From: Lachnospiraceae bacterium
Lineage (GTDB): Bacteria; Bacillota; Clostridia; Lachnospirales; Lachnospiraceae
NCBI GenBank assembly: GCA_003484785.1
Contig: DNAD01000188.1
Coordinates: 1-8,060 of the forward strand
Reading direction: 5' to 3'
DNA: 8,060 bases
Shown: piece after piece, positions 1 through 6,184 of the stretch
Numbering within the stretch: position 1 is the stretch's first letter
How the letters are laid out: each line of letters opens with the position of its first letter
Translations under genes and position numbers: made by a program
The notes under the pieces: generated by a model
Database searches by the model: none
The model's input: only the letters and a program-made list of their open reading frames with translations
Told to the model about the DNA's origin: nothing

Positions 1-50
1 CCTTTTGGGCTGTGATAGTAACCGGAAAGTCACTTTGTATTGTATTCGTC

Positions 51-79
51 TTGAATTATGTAAATAAAGGTGGTAAAAT
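51..79 (+). promoter_or_regulatory. Probable sigma-A promoter of the four-gene operon
   Basis: TTGAAT at 51-56 and TAAAAT at 74-79 are separated by exactly 17 nt, and the -10 box carries an upstream TG (71-72), giving an extended -10 of the form TGnTAAAAT. Transcription would start near 86. The promoter overlaps the only alternative upstream start of the first gene (GTG at 70), which argues that this GTG is not used. Recognition is by eye against the sigma-70/sigma-A consensus. Confidence 0.65.
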
Positions 80-85
80 ATATCA

Positions 86-222
86 GGTTATTTATTGACT
101 GTGAAGGAAGCCGATGGGGTTTTGCGTGTAAGGGGTTGCGGACCGGATCGGTGACAGAGGACAGTCGGTTATACATATATGCGGATCTGGGTAAATCTTT
201 AAGAATAATGCTGGAGGGAATT
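86..222 (+). promoter_or_regulatory. Long 5' leader, possibly structured
   Basis: About 137 nt lie between the predicted transcription start and the first ATG at 223. Complementary segments are visible: GACTGT (97-102) with ACAGTC (161-166), extendable by two G-U pairs, enclosing CCGAT (111-115) with ATCGG (147-151). The loop region has two similar G/T-rich stretches (116-126 and 133-141). No riboswitch class is recognised. The leader also stays open in the frame of the first gene, but no credible start with a ribosome binding site lies in it. Confidence 0.3.
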
Positions 223-1071
223 ATGGACGGATTCAGGGATCGTTTTGGAAGCAGATATGATCGGAGCTCGGGAAGGAGTACGGCTTCGGGAAGCAGGAAT
301 ATAGACAGAGACCGGGGCGCTATGGACAGGGGGCCCATGGACAGAGGAAACGAGAGAGATTACGATTACGGCGGACGTAACGATTACCAGTCCCGTGATG
401 ATTATTCAGGCAGAAGGCTTCCCGCCCAGAACATGGGGGGAATGGACAGCGTAGGAAATGCCCAGTCCCAGGGCGGCATAAACGGAAGACAGCTCGAGAT
501 AATACGAGACTATTTTGACGAGGCCAAGGATGACAGCAAAGAGATCCTTCACGCTGTCGATAATAACTCCAAGATGCTGGATCGCAGCCTGGATATTTTA
601 GGCGAGCTGAAGGACAAGGCGGGAAGGACTGTCGAACAGGCTCCTCAGACGGTTGATTTCAGTGCCCCTCTTGCGTCCATCATGGATTCGGGCAGAGCCA
701 TCATGGATTCGGGCAAGGCCAACAAGGAAGAGATCGTAGCAGCTATCGCAGCGAACAAGGAGCTTTTAAATCTTATCAGGGAACAGGCAGCAAAGAATGC
801 GGAGGCTATTTCTTCCATAGATATCGGTGAAGAAGGCGGGGGCTTCGACAAGGAGGAGCTAGAGAAGTATTTCTCCGATCTGACCGATCACGTTCATAAG
901 GAGAATGTAAAGTGCTACCGCAACGTGGCCGGCGCCCTTGAGGAATATGACAAGAAATCGGAGGAAAAAGGAAGCGGCATCGGGGTAGTAAAGGTTTTTT
1001 CGATCATACAGCTTGCTCTTACGGTGCTGAATGTTGTTCTTCTGGCGCTCTATATCTTCAGAGTAATCTAG
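223..1071 (+). CDS. Unrecognised tail-anchored protein with an Arg/Asp-rich N-terminus and helical core
   Basis: The 282-residue product is not recognised. Residues 1-65 are low-complexity and rich in R, D, G and Y, with repeated DRG and RD motifs (MDRG occurs twice near 34-42). Residues 88-245 look mostly helical and charged and probably form coiled coil. Residues 257-280 are a single hydrophobic segment ending two residues before the stop, and there is no signal peptide, so a tail anchor with the bulk in the cytoplasm is inferred. The start at 223 is chosen because GGAGGG at 213-218 precedes it; the open frame runs up to GTG 70, but that codon lies inside the predicted promoter. A 21-nt tandem duplication lies in the middle. 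The stop is 1 nt before the wall endopeptidase start, so coupled translation and a related envelope role are plausible. A scaffold or adaptor role is a guess. Confidence 0.85.
   Translation: MDGFRDRFGSRYDRSSGRSTASGSRNIDRDRGAMDRGPMDRGNERDYDYGGRNDYQSRDDYSGRRLPAQNMGGMDSVGNAQSQGGINGRQLEIIRDYFDEAKDDSKEILHAVDNNSKMLDRSLDILGELKDKAGRTVEQAPQTVDFSAPLASIMDSGRAIMDSGKANKEEIVAAIAANKELLNLIREQAAKNAEAISSIDIGEEGGGFDKEELEKYFSDLTDHVHKENVKCYRNVAGALEEYDKKSEEKGSGIGVVKVFSIIQLALTVLNVVLLALYIFRVI
677..715 (+). repeat. Tandem 21-nt in-frame duplication
   Basis: The 18-nt string starting CCATCATGGATTC occurs at 677-694 and again, identically, at 698-715, with a period of 21 nt. It encodes two copies of the motif IMDSG(R/K)A around residues 153-166 of the unrecognised protein. 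The near-perfect nucleotide identity suggests a recent slippage duplication. The period of 7 residues keeps the heptad phase, which fits a coiled coil. Confidence 0.8.
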
Positions 1072-1072
1072 G

Positions 1073-2635
1073 ATGTATCTCACAAAATACAGGGAAACTG
1101 TAAAATTTCGACGAATCGGAGCAATGCTGTTTACGGCATTGCTCGTTTTTGTACTTGTTCCCGCGATAAAGAGTGATAAGGACGCAAATAATCTGATCAC
1201 CATCTTTATAAACGGCGTAAGCGTCGGTGAGACAAATGACGCCTCCGCCGTTGATAAAATGATACTGGAGGCGAGGAAGCGCATCGCAAGATCCAGCGAG
1301 GAGCTGGTGCTTATCAATTACGACATGGTCTTAAGCGGGACAAAAACCATCTTCGGATCCATAGACAGTGAAGAAACCATAATAAACAATATATACGAGA
1401 TCCTGAGTGATAATATCCAGAAGACCAAGGAACCGGTATATGAGGTAAAGATAAATGCTCTTACCTTAAACCTCAGGACTCCGGAAGAGGTAATGGAGCT
1501 TCTGCAGACCGTTAAAGCACCCTATGACGAGGAAAAGGCCTTTAAGATCGATATCATAAGCGATCATACCAGAGAGCTCAATGTTCTTACCACCAGTGTT
1601 TCAAGGAACCGGGAGGAGGAAGAGAGCGGGGAGAGCTTCGGTCTGCCGATGGCGGGAAGCTACGGAAAACTCGATAAGATCTTTGATACAGCCGAGAATC
1701 AGGATATAGAGAGCTTTGATTTCGGCATCCAGAGCCTTGATTTCGGGGAGACGGTGGAGATAGTACAGGCTTATGCGGATCCCGATGATATCGTAAGCCT
1801 TGAAGAGGCCATAGAAGCAGTTACGAAAACATCCGAGAGAGATAAGAACTATGAGGTGGTTTTGGGAGATACGGTTTCGACAATTGCCGAAAAGAATTCC
1901 CTGACCACCCGTGAGCTGATAGAAATGAATCCGGATATCCTATCAGGTGAGGATACGGTTCTGATGGCCGGTGATATCCTGCGGGTCGTGGCAGCGGAGC
2001 CGGAGCTTTCCGTAATACGGACCGATAAGGTATATTATGAGGAAAATTACAACGCTCCGGTTGAATATGTGGATAACGATGAGTGGTATACCAACGAGAG
2101 CGCGGTGGTCAGAGAGCCTGTAGAGGGCTTCCGCAAGGTTGTTGCCGATATCACCTATAAAAATAACGAGAAGCAGAATGTCGATATAGTATATGAGGAG
2201 GATGTCATACAGGCGGTCGCGAAGGTGGTCGAAAGGGGAACCAAGGCTCCTCCTACGTTTATAAAGCCGATCTCGGGCGGCAGGCTGTCTTCGGGCTTCG
2301 GACGGCGAGTTGCGCCGAAAAAGGGTGCGTCCACCTTCCACAGAGGGGTGGATTTTGCAATCCCCATCGGAACCTCGGTAATGGCTTCCTCGGGAGGAAC
2401 GGTAGTAAGGGCAGGCTGGGGAGCCGGCTACGGCTACTGCGTATATATTCAGCATCCCAACGGTATGATGACCAGGTACGGCCATTTAAAGAAGGTTCTG
2501 GTATACACGGGACAGAACGTGAGACAGGGAGAAAGGATAGCTCTCAGCGGCAATACGGGCGTAAGCACCGGACCGCATCTTCATTTCGAGATACTGGTGG
2601 ACGGGGTACAGGTAAACCCGCTTAACTACATCTGA
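1073..2635 (+). CDS. Membrane-anchored LysM-G5-M23 peptidoglycan endopeptidase
   Basis: This 520-residue protein should cut peptide cross-links or stems of peptidoglycan outside the membrane. A basic N-terminus leads into one hydrophobic segment at 17-31 (signal anchor or uncleaved signal). Residues 32-255 are an acidic stalk without a recognised domain. LysM lies at about 259-306 (YEVVLGDTVSTIAEKN, then NPDI), a G5-like domain at about 313-391 (ending VVERGTKAPP), and an M23/LytM domain at about 402-515. The M23 zinc ligands are present: H423 and D427 in HRGVD and H504 in the HLH motif; H471 and H502 fit the catalytic histidines, so it should be active rather than a degenerate EnvC/NlpD-type activator. 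It starts 1 nt after the previous stop with only a weak AGAG at 1060-1063, suggesting translational coupling; ATG 1124 is a less likely alternative because it would remove the basic N-terminus. The family is clear; the physiological role (growth, separation or sporulation) is not. Confidence 0.95.
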   Translation: MYLTKYRETVKFRRIGAMLFTALLVFVLVPAIKSDKDANNLITIFINGVSVGETNDASAVDKMILEARKRIARSSEELVLINYDMVLSGTKTIFGSIDSEETIINNIYEILSDNIQKTKEPVYEVKINALTLNLRTPEEVMELLQTVKAPYDEEKAFKIDIISDHTRELNVLTTSVSRNREEEESGESFGLPMAGSYGKLDKIFDTAENQDIESFDFGIQSLDFGETVEIVQAYADPDDIVSLEEAIEAVTKTSERDKNYEVVLGDTVSTIAEKNSLTTRELIEMNPDILSGEDTVLMAGDILRVVAAEPELSVIRTDKVYYEENYNAPVEYVDNDEWYTNESAVVREPVEGFRKVVADITYKNNEKQNVDIVYEEDVIQAVAKVVERGTKAPPTFIKPISGGRLSSGFGRRVAPKKGASTFHRGVDFAIPIGTSVMASSGGTVVRAGWGAGYGYCVYIQHPNGMMTRYGHLKKVLVYTGQNVRQGERIALSGNTGVSTGPHLHFEILVDGVQVNPLNYI

Positions 2636-2653
2636 AAACGAGGGGGGTACAGG

Positions 2654-3649
2654 ATGAAAATCAATATTTACTATGGGGGACGGGGGATCCTTGATGATCC
2701 GACGCTGTATGTGATAGGCAAGCTTCAGGAGGTGTTTTCGGAGCTGAATGTCAAGACCGAGGTCTTCAAGCTCTATGAACTGAGAAATACCATCACTACT
2801 CTTCCGGCTACCATTAATGACTGTGACGGAGTGATCCTTGCCACAACCCTTGAATGGTACGGGATCGGCGGATATATGCAGCAGTTTCTGGATGCCTGCT
2901 GGCTCTACGGAAACAGGGAAAAGATAGCCGCCACTTATATGTGCCCGGTGGTGATGTCCACTACCTACGGTGAAAAGGAAGCAGTGTGCGGAATGCAGTC
3001 GGCATGGGAGATTATAGGAGGGCTTACCGCGGGTCAGGGGTTGTCCGCTTATGTGAGCAATATACGTACCTTTGAATCCAACCCCAGCTATAATGCGATA
3101 ATAGAAAAATATGCCGAAAATGTATACAGAACCGTTTCACAGAAAGCGGTGACCATGCCATCCAGCAATCAGGCTATGAAAAAGCTCACCGGGGCCATAC
3201 CCAACATGCCGTTAACACCGCAGGAAACCGAGCAGTTATCCAAGTATGTTGCGGATGACAGCTATGTACAACAACAGAAGGAGGATATAGCCGAGCTGAC
3301 CAGTCTCTTTAAGGGAAAGCTTGAGAAGAGTAAGGTGGACGAAAGTGTTCAATATATATCCGATTTCGAGACACACTATAATAAGAATTCAAATCTTTCG
3401 GGTGTATACAGATTTGAGATAAAGGAAAAGGAAAAGCCGCTGATAGTACAGGTCAGCGAGGGGCTTATCAAGTGCTGGTACGGGGACTACGAGAACCCGG
3501 ATCTGCGCTGTAAGCTGGACTGCAATATGATGGATCAGATAGTGTCGGGAAGGATCACCGTGCAGAGGGCCTTTATGACCGGCGCGATCCAGGCAAAGGG
3601 CGATATCAAGATGCTGAGAGAGCTGGATCAGATATTCAATTTTAACTGA
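2654..3649 (+). CDS. Flavodoxin-like (NADPH-dependent FMN reductase family) protein fused to an SCP2 domain
   Basis: A 331-residue cytoplasmic protein without signal or membrane segment. Residues 1-165 resemble the flavodoxin-like fold of NADPH-dependent FMN reductases: a first strand (KINIYYGG), a second strand and helix, then DGVILATTLEWYGIGGYMQQFLD, which matches the second flavin loop and following helix of the family. The first phosphate-binding loop is atypical (GGRGILDDPTL instead of a GSPR...NT pattern). Residues 186-225 are a charged helical linker. Residues 235-330 look like an SCP2/sterol-carrier domain, ending with the typical TGAIQAKGDIKML...IF pattern, known to bind lipids or hydrophobic ligands. 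A G-rich ribosome binding site (2641-2646) precedes ATG 2654, 18 nt after the endopeptidase stop. Flavin-dependent reduction of a bound hydrophobic substrate is an inference. The SCP2 call is firmer than the FMN one. Confidence 0.85.
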   Translation: MKINIYYGGRGILDDPTLYVIGKLQEVFSELNVKTEVFKLYELRNTITTLPATINDCDGVILATTLEWYGIGGYMQQFLDACWLYGNREKIAATYMCPVVMSTTYGEKEAVCGMQSAWEIIGGLTAGQGLSAYVSNIRTFESNPSYNAIIEKYAENVYRTVSQKAVTMPSSNQAMKKLTGAIPNMPLTPQETEQLSKYVADDSYVQQQKEDIAELTSLFKGKLEKSKVDESVQYISDFETHYNKNSNLSGVYRFEIKEKEKPLIVQVSEGLIKCWYGDYENPDLRCKLDCNMMDQIVSGRITVQRAFMTGAIQAKGDIKMLRELDQIFNFN

Positions 3650-3655
3650 AGAACA

Positions 3656-3662
3656 GAGGAGG
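3656..3662 (+). promoter_or_regulatory. Strong ribosome binding site of the HIT gene
   Basis: GAGGAGG lies 9 nt before ATG 3672 in the 22-nt gap after the flavodoxin/SCP2 gene. It fixes the start of the HIT gene and suggests higher translation of this last operon gene than of the weakly preceded endopeptidase. Confidence 0.8.
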
Positions 3663-3671
3663 AAGGATCAA

Positions 3672-4082
3672 ATGAAAAAGGATGATTGTATTTTCTGCAA
3701 GCTTGCTAACGGAGAGATACCCACAAGAGTGGTATACGAGGATGAGGATTTTTGTGTGATAATGGATGCGGCCCCCGCGGCAAAGGGACACTGCCTGATC
3801 CTGCCGAAGGAGCATTTTTCCAATATCTATGAAATAGAGGATGAGGTTCTGGGAAAGGCATTTAAGCTTGCTAAAAAAATGACCGCTCATCTCACCGAAA
3901 AGCTTGGCTGTGACGGCTTTAACATAGTACAGAACAACGGAGTGAGCGCCGGACAGACGGTTTTCCATTTCCATATACATCTTATTCCGAGATATGAGAA
4001 TGACGGCCTGGGAATTGGATGGAAGCCCGGTAAACCCACGGACGAAGAGCAGAACAGCGTATATAAGCTGATCAAAGTCTGA
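3672..4082 (+). CDS. HIT-family (Hint-like) purine nucleotide phosphoramidase/hydrolase
   Basis: The 136-residue length is normal for bacterial HIT proteins. The histidine triad is intact: H99, H101 and H103 in FHFHIHLIPR, with the middle histidine expected to form the nucleotidyl intermediate. N-terminal cysteines in CIFC (C6, C9) with H48 and the triad region match the zinc-binding version common in Firmicutes; the conserved MDAAPAAKGHCLILPKEH segment follows. Family members hydrolyse AMP-lysine, adenosine phosphoramidates or dinucleoside polyphosphates in the cytoplasm; the actual substrate here is not determinable. The C-terminus is short after the triad and carries GIGWKPGKP, also usual in this group. 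It is the last gene of the operon, with hairpins downstream. HIT genes are found in many contexts, so no functional link to the wall hydrolase should be read from its position. Confidence 0.95.
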   Translation: MKKDDCIFCKLANGEIPTRVVYEDEDFCVIMDAAPAAKGHCLILPKEHFSNIYEIEDEVLGKAFKLAKKMTAHLTEKLGCDGFNIVQNNGVSAGQTVFHFHIHLIPRYENDGLGIGWKPGKPTDEEQNSVYKLIKV

Positions 4083-4091
4083 TTAAACAAA

Positions 4092-4121
4092 GCTGAGGTC
4101 AAAAGCACTTTTGACCTCAGC
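4092..4121 (-). terminator. Perfect 14-bp hairpin, terminator of the two-component operon
   Basis: GCTGAGGTCAAAAG (4092-4105) pairs perfectly with CTTTTGACCTCAGC (4108-4121) around a 2-nt formal loop. Read on the - strand the stem is followed by TTTGTTTAATC, a U-rich tail, so it fits an intrinsic terminator about 44 nt after the response regulator stop. Read on the + strand it is followed by ATCATCATATG, a poor U tract, although the stem could still stop or stabilise the HIT transcript. Confidence 0.75.
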
Positions 4122-4138
4122 ATCATCATATGAGCTGC

Positions 4139-4166
4139 CCGACAAAGGCCTGTCGGAATCTTTATT
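4139..4166 (+). terminator. Second hairpin, likely terminator of the left operon
   Basis: CCGACA (4139-4144) pairs with TGTCGG (4151-4156) around AAGGCC, followed on the + strand by AATCTTTATTAT, which is T-rich though interrupted. It lies 57 nt after the HIT stop. The 6-bp stem is short, so it may work together with the upstream perfect hairpin. Confidence 0.5.
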
Positions 4167-4854
4167 ATATCTTAAATCTGTACCCAACACCCCAGATAGT
4201 CTCGATGTACTGCGGATTTGAGGTATCAAACTCGATTTTTTCGCGGATCTTCTTGATATGGACAGTGACCGTGGCTATGTCGCCTATGGAGTTCATATCC
4301 CAGATCTCGCGGAATAGCTCTTCTTTGGTAAATACGTGGTTTGGATTGCAGGCAAGGAAGGTCAGAAGATCAAACTCCTTGGTTGTGAGGATCTTCTCTT
4401 CCCCGTCCACGTATACCCGCCTTGCGGTTTTATCTATCTTAAGACCGCGTATCTCGATAAGCTCGTTGGTATTGGGGTTGCTGGCTATCAGGCGTTCATA
4501 TCGCGCGAGATGAGCCTTGACTCTGGCTACCAGCTCGCTGGGGCTGAAGGGCTTTGTCATATAGTCATCGGCTCCGAGGCCAAGACCCCTTATCTTGTCG
4601 ATATCATCTTTTTTTGCCGAGACCATAATAACAGGCGTATTCTTATTTTCCCTTATCTGTCTGCAGATCTCAAAGCCGTCGGTTCCGGGCAGCATAAGGT
4701 CGAGGATGAACATATCATAATCACCCTCCAGGGCTTTCTTTAGCCCCGCGTCACCGTCGTATTCTATCTCTACCTCAAAGTCTGACAGCTCCAGATAGTC
4801 CTTCTCAAGCTCTGCAATAGCCTGTTCGTCTTCTATAATAAGTATCTTACTCAT
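4165..4854 (-). CDS. OmpR/PhoB-family response regulator
   Basis: A 229-residue DNA-binding regulator. The receiver domain (2-118) has acidic residues E8 and D9, phosphoacceptor D52 (in FILDLMLPG), S79 and K101 (MTKPF). The winged-helix output domain occupies about 127-228 and ends in the canonical TVTVHIKKIREKIE and GVGYRFKI motifs. The start chosen is the ATG read from 4854, giving MSKILIIEDE: AGGAGG sits 9 nt upstream, and an in-frame ATG six codons earlier overlaps that site. The gene overlaps the end of the histidine kinase by 8 nt, so the two are surely cotranscribed and probably translationally coupled. It should be phosphorylated by that kinase. Targets are unknown; the divergent region to the right is a natural candidate for autoregulation. 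I do not recognise it as any named system. Confidence 0.97.
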   Translation of the reverse strand: MSKILIIEDEQAIAELEKDYLELSDFEVEIEYDGDAGLKKALEGDYDMFILDLMLPGTDGFEICRQIRENKNTPVIMVSAKKDDIDKIRGLGLGADDYMTKPFSPSELVARVKAHLARYERLIASNPNTNELIEIRGLKIDKTARRVYVDGEEKILTTKEFDLLTFLACNPNHVFTKEELFREIWDMNSIGDIATVTVHIKKIREKIEFDTSNPQYIETIWGVGYRFKI

Positions 4855-5914
4855 CAGAAACTGCCTCCTCATATTTTCTCAGTACAAAATGTATGGTAGT
4901 GCCCACTCCTTCGTTTCCGCTTGCCCATATATAGCCGCCGTGATCCTCGATTATCTTTTTTACTACCGAGAGACCTATGCCGCTGCCGCCCTGGGCGGAA
5001 TTTCTGGAGGTATCGGTTCTGTAGAACCTGTCGAAGATATAGGGCAGATCCTTTGCGGCTATGCCCTTCCCGTTATCCTCTATATCAACCTGAACCGAGT
5101 CGTTGTGGTCCGAGATGGTTATGGAGATATTGCCGGAGGGCTTGCCCATGTATTTGACCGAATTTCCTATAATATTACTGATGACCCGCCTTAACTGTTC
5201 GGGATCGGCGATGATCCTCGTATCCTCGCTCACCTCGGAAACATAGGTCAGAGCGATGTTCTTTGATTCAAGATCAAGACCGATCTCCTCCACACAGTCG
5301 CTGAAAAAGTCGTTTACATTGATGCGGTGGAAATTATAGGGGATCCTGTTGGTATCGATCCTTGAATAGAGGGTGAGCTCGTTGATAAGGCTGTCCATCT
5401 CGTTTGCCTTATTATAGATGGTCTTGATATAACGCTCCATCTTATCGGGAGTATCGGCAACCCCGTCCATAATGCCCTCTACATAGCCCTTGATAGAGGT
5501 AATGGGGGTTTTCAGATCATGAGAGATATTGCTGATCAGCTCCCTGCTCTCATTATCGTACCTGATCTTTTCCTCCGATGATTCCTTCAGCCTTGAACGC
5601 ATGTCGTCGAAATTATTGCACAGCTGGCTGAGTTCATCCTTCTCAGCGGTACGAATGGAGAAATCGAGATTCCCGTCGGCGACCTTATTCATCGCATCAT
5701 TCAGCTTGTCGAGAGGATTAAGAAAAAACCTCTTGAAATTTCCGATGAAGATCACCGTTGTGAAGGTCATTATAAGGGCGGTAAGGGCTATGATATCCGT
5801 TATGCTGTATTCCGTACCGGAATAATGAAACAGGCACAGCGCCACTGACATAAGGATCACCGGAGCCAGACCGACCGAGCATGCCATATAGATTAGCCTT
5901 TTCCGAAGCTTCAT
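4847..5914 (-). CDS. Membrane sensor histidine kinase with HAMP domain
   Basis: Predicted 355 residues from the ATG read from 5914. Two hydrophobic segments (about 12-30 and 39-58) are separated by only about 10 residues, so almost no extracellular sensor exists. A HAMP domain follows (about 58-111), then HisKA with H132 in SHDLKTP, and a HATPase_c domain with N box (NIIGNSVKY, 247-255), G1 box DNGKGI (280-285), the DRFYR F-box region and G2 box GGSGIGLSVVKK. All catalytic motifs are intact. An in-frame GTG at 5941 would add nine residues (MQKKGYDPV) but has no ribosome binding site; AAGGGG stands 12 nt before ATG 5914, slightly far, so the start is moderately certain. The kinase precedes its regulator, the less common order. 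The tiny loop resembles intramembrane-sensing kinases that respond to envelope stress, which is inference. Confidence 0.95.
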   Translation of the reverse strand: MKLRKRLIYMACSVGLAPVILMSVALCLFHYSGTEYSITDIIALTALIMTFTTVIFIGNFKRFFLNPLDKLNDAMNKVADGNLDFSIRTAEKDELSQLCNNFDDMRSRLKESSEEKIRYDNESRELISNISHDLKTPITSIKGYVEGIMDGVADTPDKMERYIKTIYNKANEMDSLINELTLYSRIDTNRIPYNFHRINVNDFFSDCVEEIGLDLESKNIALTYVSEVSEDTRIIADPEQLRRVISNIIGNSVKYMGKPSGNISITISDHNDSVQVDIEDNGKGIAAKDLPYIFDRFYRTDTSRNSAQGGSGIGLSVVKKIIEDHGGYIWASGNEGVGTTIHFVLRKYEEAVSDE

Positions 5915-5977
5915 AACAGGATCATACCCCTTCTTCTGCACGATCGCTTAAAAGCCGCGAAGGTACAATCATTAGAT

Positions 5978-5983
5978 AGTATA
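5978..5983 (-). promoter_or_regulatory. Extended -10 promoter of the two-component operon
   Basis: Read on the - strand, TATACT is preceded by TGT, giving an extended -10 (TGtTATACT). No good -35 is present at 16-18 nt, which extended -10 promoters tolerate. The upstream DNA (5984-6036) is strongly AT-rich, as an UP element would be. Transcription would begin near 5971, about 57 nt before the kinase ATG. Confidence 0.5.
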
Positions 5984-6072
5984 ACACTAAAATAATAAAA
6001 TCTTCTCTCTATTATTTATTAAAAAACTATTAAATCTGGCTCTTTGTCATGCTAATCGCAAAGGTTTGGTCT

Positions 6073-6078
6073 TATAAT
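6073..6078 (+). promoter_or_regulatory. TATAAT -10 box for murG and the RNase lipoprotein
   Basis: A perfect TATAAT at 6073-6078 points right, giving a start near 6085 and a leader of about 100 nt before murG. There is no -35 match at 16-18 nt; TTGTCA at 6044-6049 is 23 nt away, too far for normal spacing. The promoter may therefore be weak or need an activator. Confidence 0.45.
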
Positions 6079-6184
6079 AGAACGAGTATGCCGGGTATGG
6101 CGAAAAATGGGGATTAATCGTTTATCACAGCCGGACAGGCCGCAAACGGTAGCGATCGATCCAATAAACGACAGAGGAAAAGGA

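Larger units (their letters stand above)
5942..6184. promoter_or_regulatory. Divergent control region between the kinase and murG
   Basis: This 243-nt gap has no supported gene. Its left half (5962-6036) is AT-rich and holds the - strand promoter. CTATTA occurs twice on the + strand (6009-6014 and 6027-6032), upstream of that promoter, a possible direct-repeat regulator site. The right half holds the + strand TATAAT box and the roughly 100-nt leader of murG. A nine-codon open frame from ATG 6088 lacks a ribosome binding site. Confidence 0.5.

Noticed and set aside
95..100. TTGACT as a -35 box of a second promoter
   Set aside because: No -10-like hexamer lies 16-18 nt downstream; the position reads GGTTTT.
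70..222. N-terminal extension of the first gene from GTG 70
   Set aside because: The GTG overlaps the predicted -10 box and has no ribosome binding site placed for it, whereas ATG 223 has GGAGGG just upstream.
1943..2485. Long antisense open frame opposite the M23 gene
   Set aside because: It is the complement of a well-supported LysM/G5/M23 coding region, with no domain or ribosome binding site of its own.
4855..4872. Response regulator start six codons earlier (MRRQFL)
   Set aside because: Those codons are the AGGAGG ribosome binding site itself; the receiver domain begins with MSKILIIEDE.
6042..6063. CTTTG...CAAAG inverted repeat as an operator upstream of the murG -10 box
   Set aside because: Only 5-bp arms with a 12-nt spacer; expected often by chance in AT-rich DNA.
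6088..6117. Nine-codon upstream open frame in the murG leader
   Set aside because: No ribosome binding site and no sequence feature of a regulatory leader peptide.
6107..6184. 26-residue N-terminal extension of MurG from ATG 6107
   Set aside because: MurG proteins begin right at the strand before the glycine loop; ATG 6185 has AGAGG upstream and gives the normal length.
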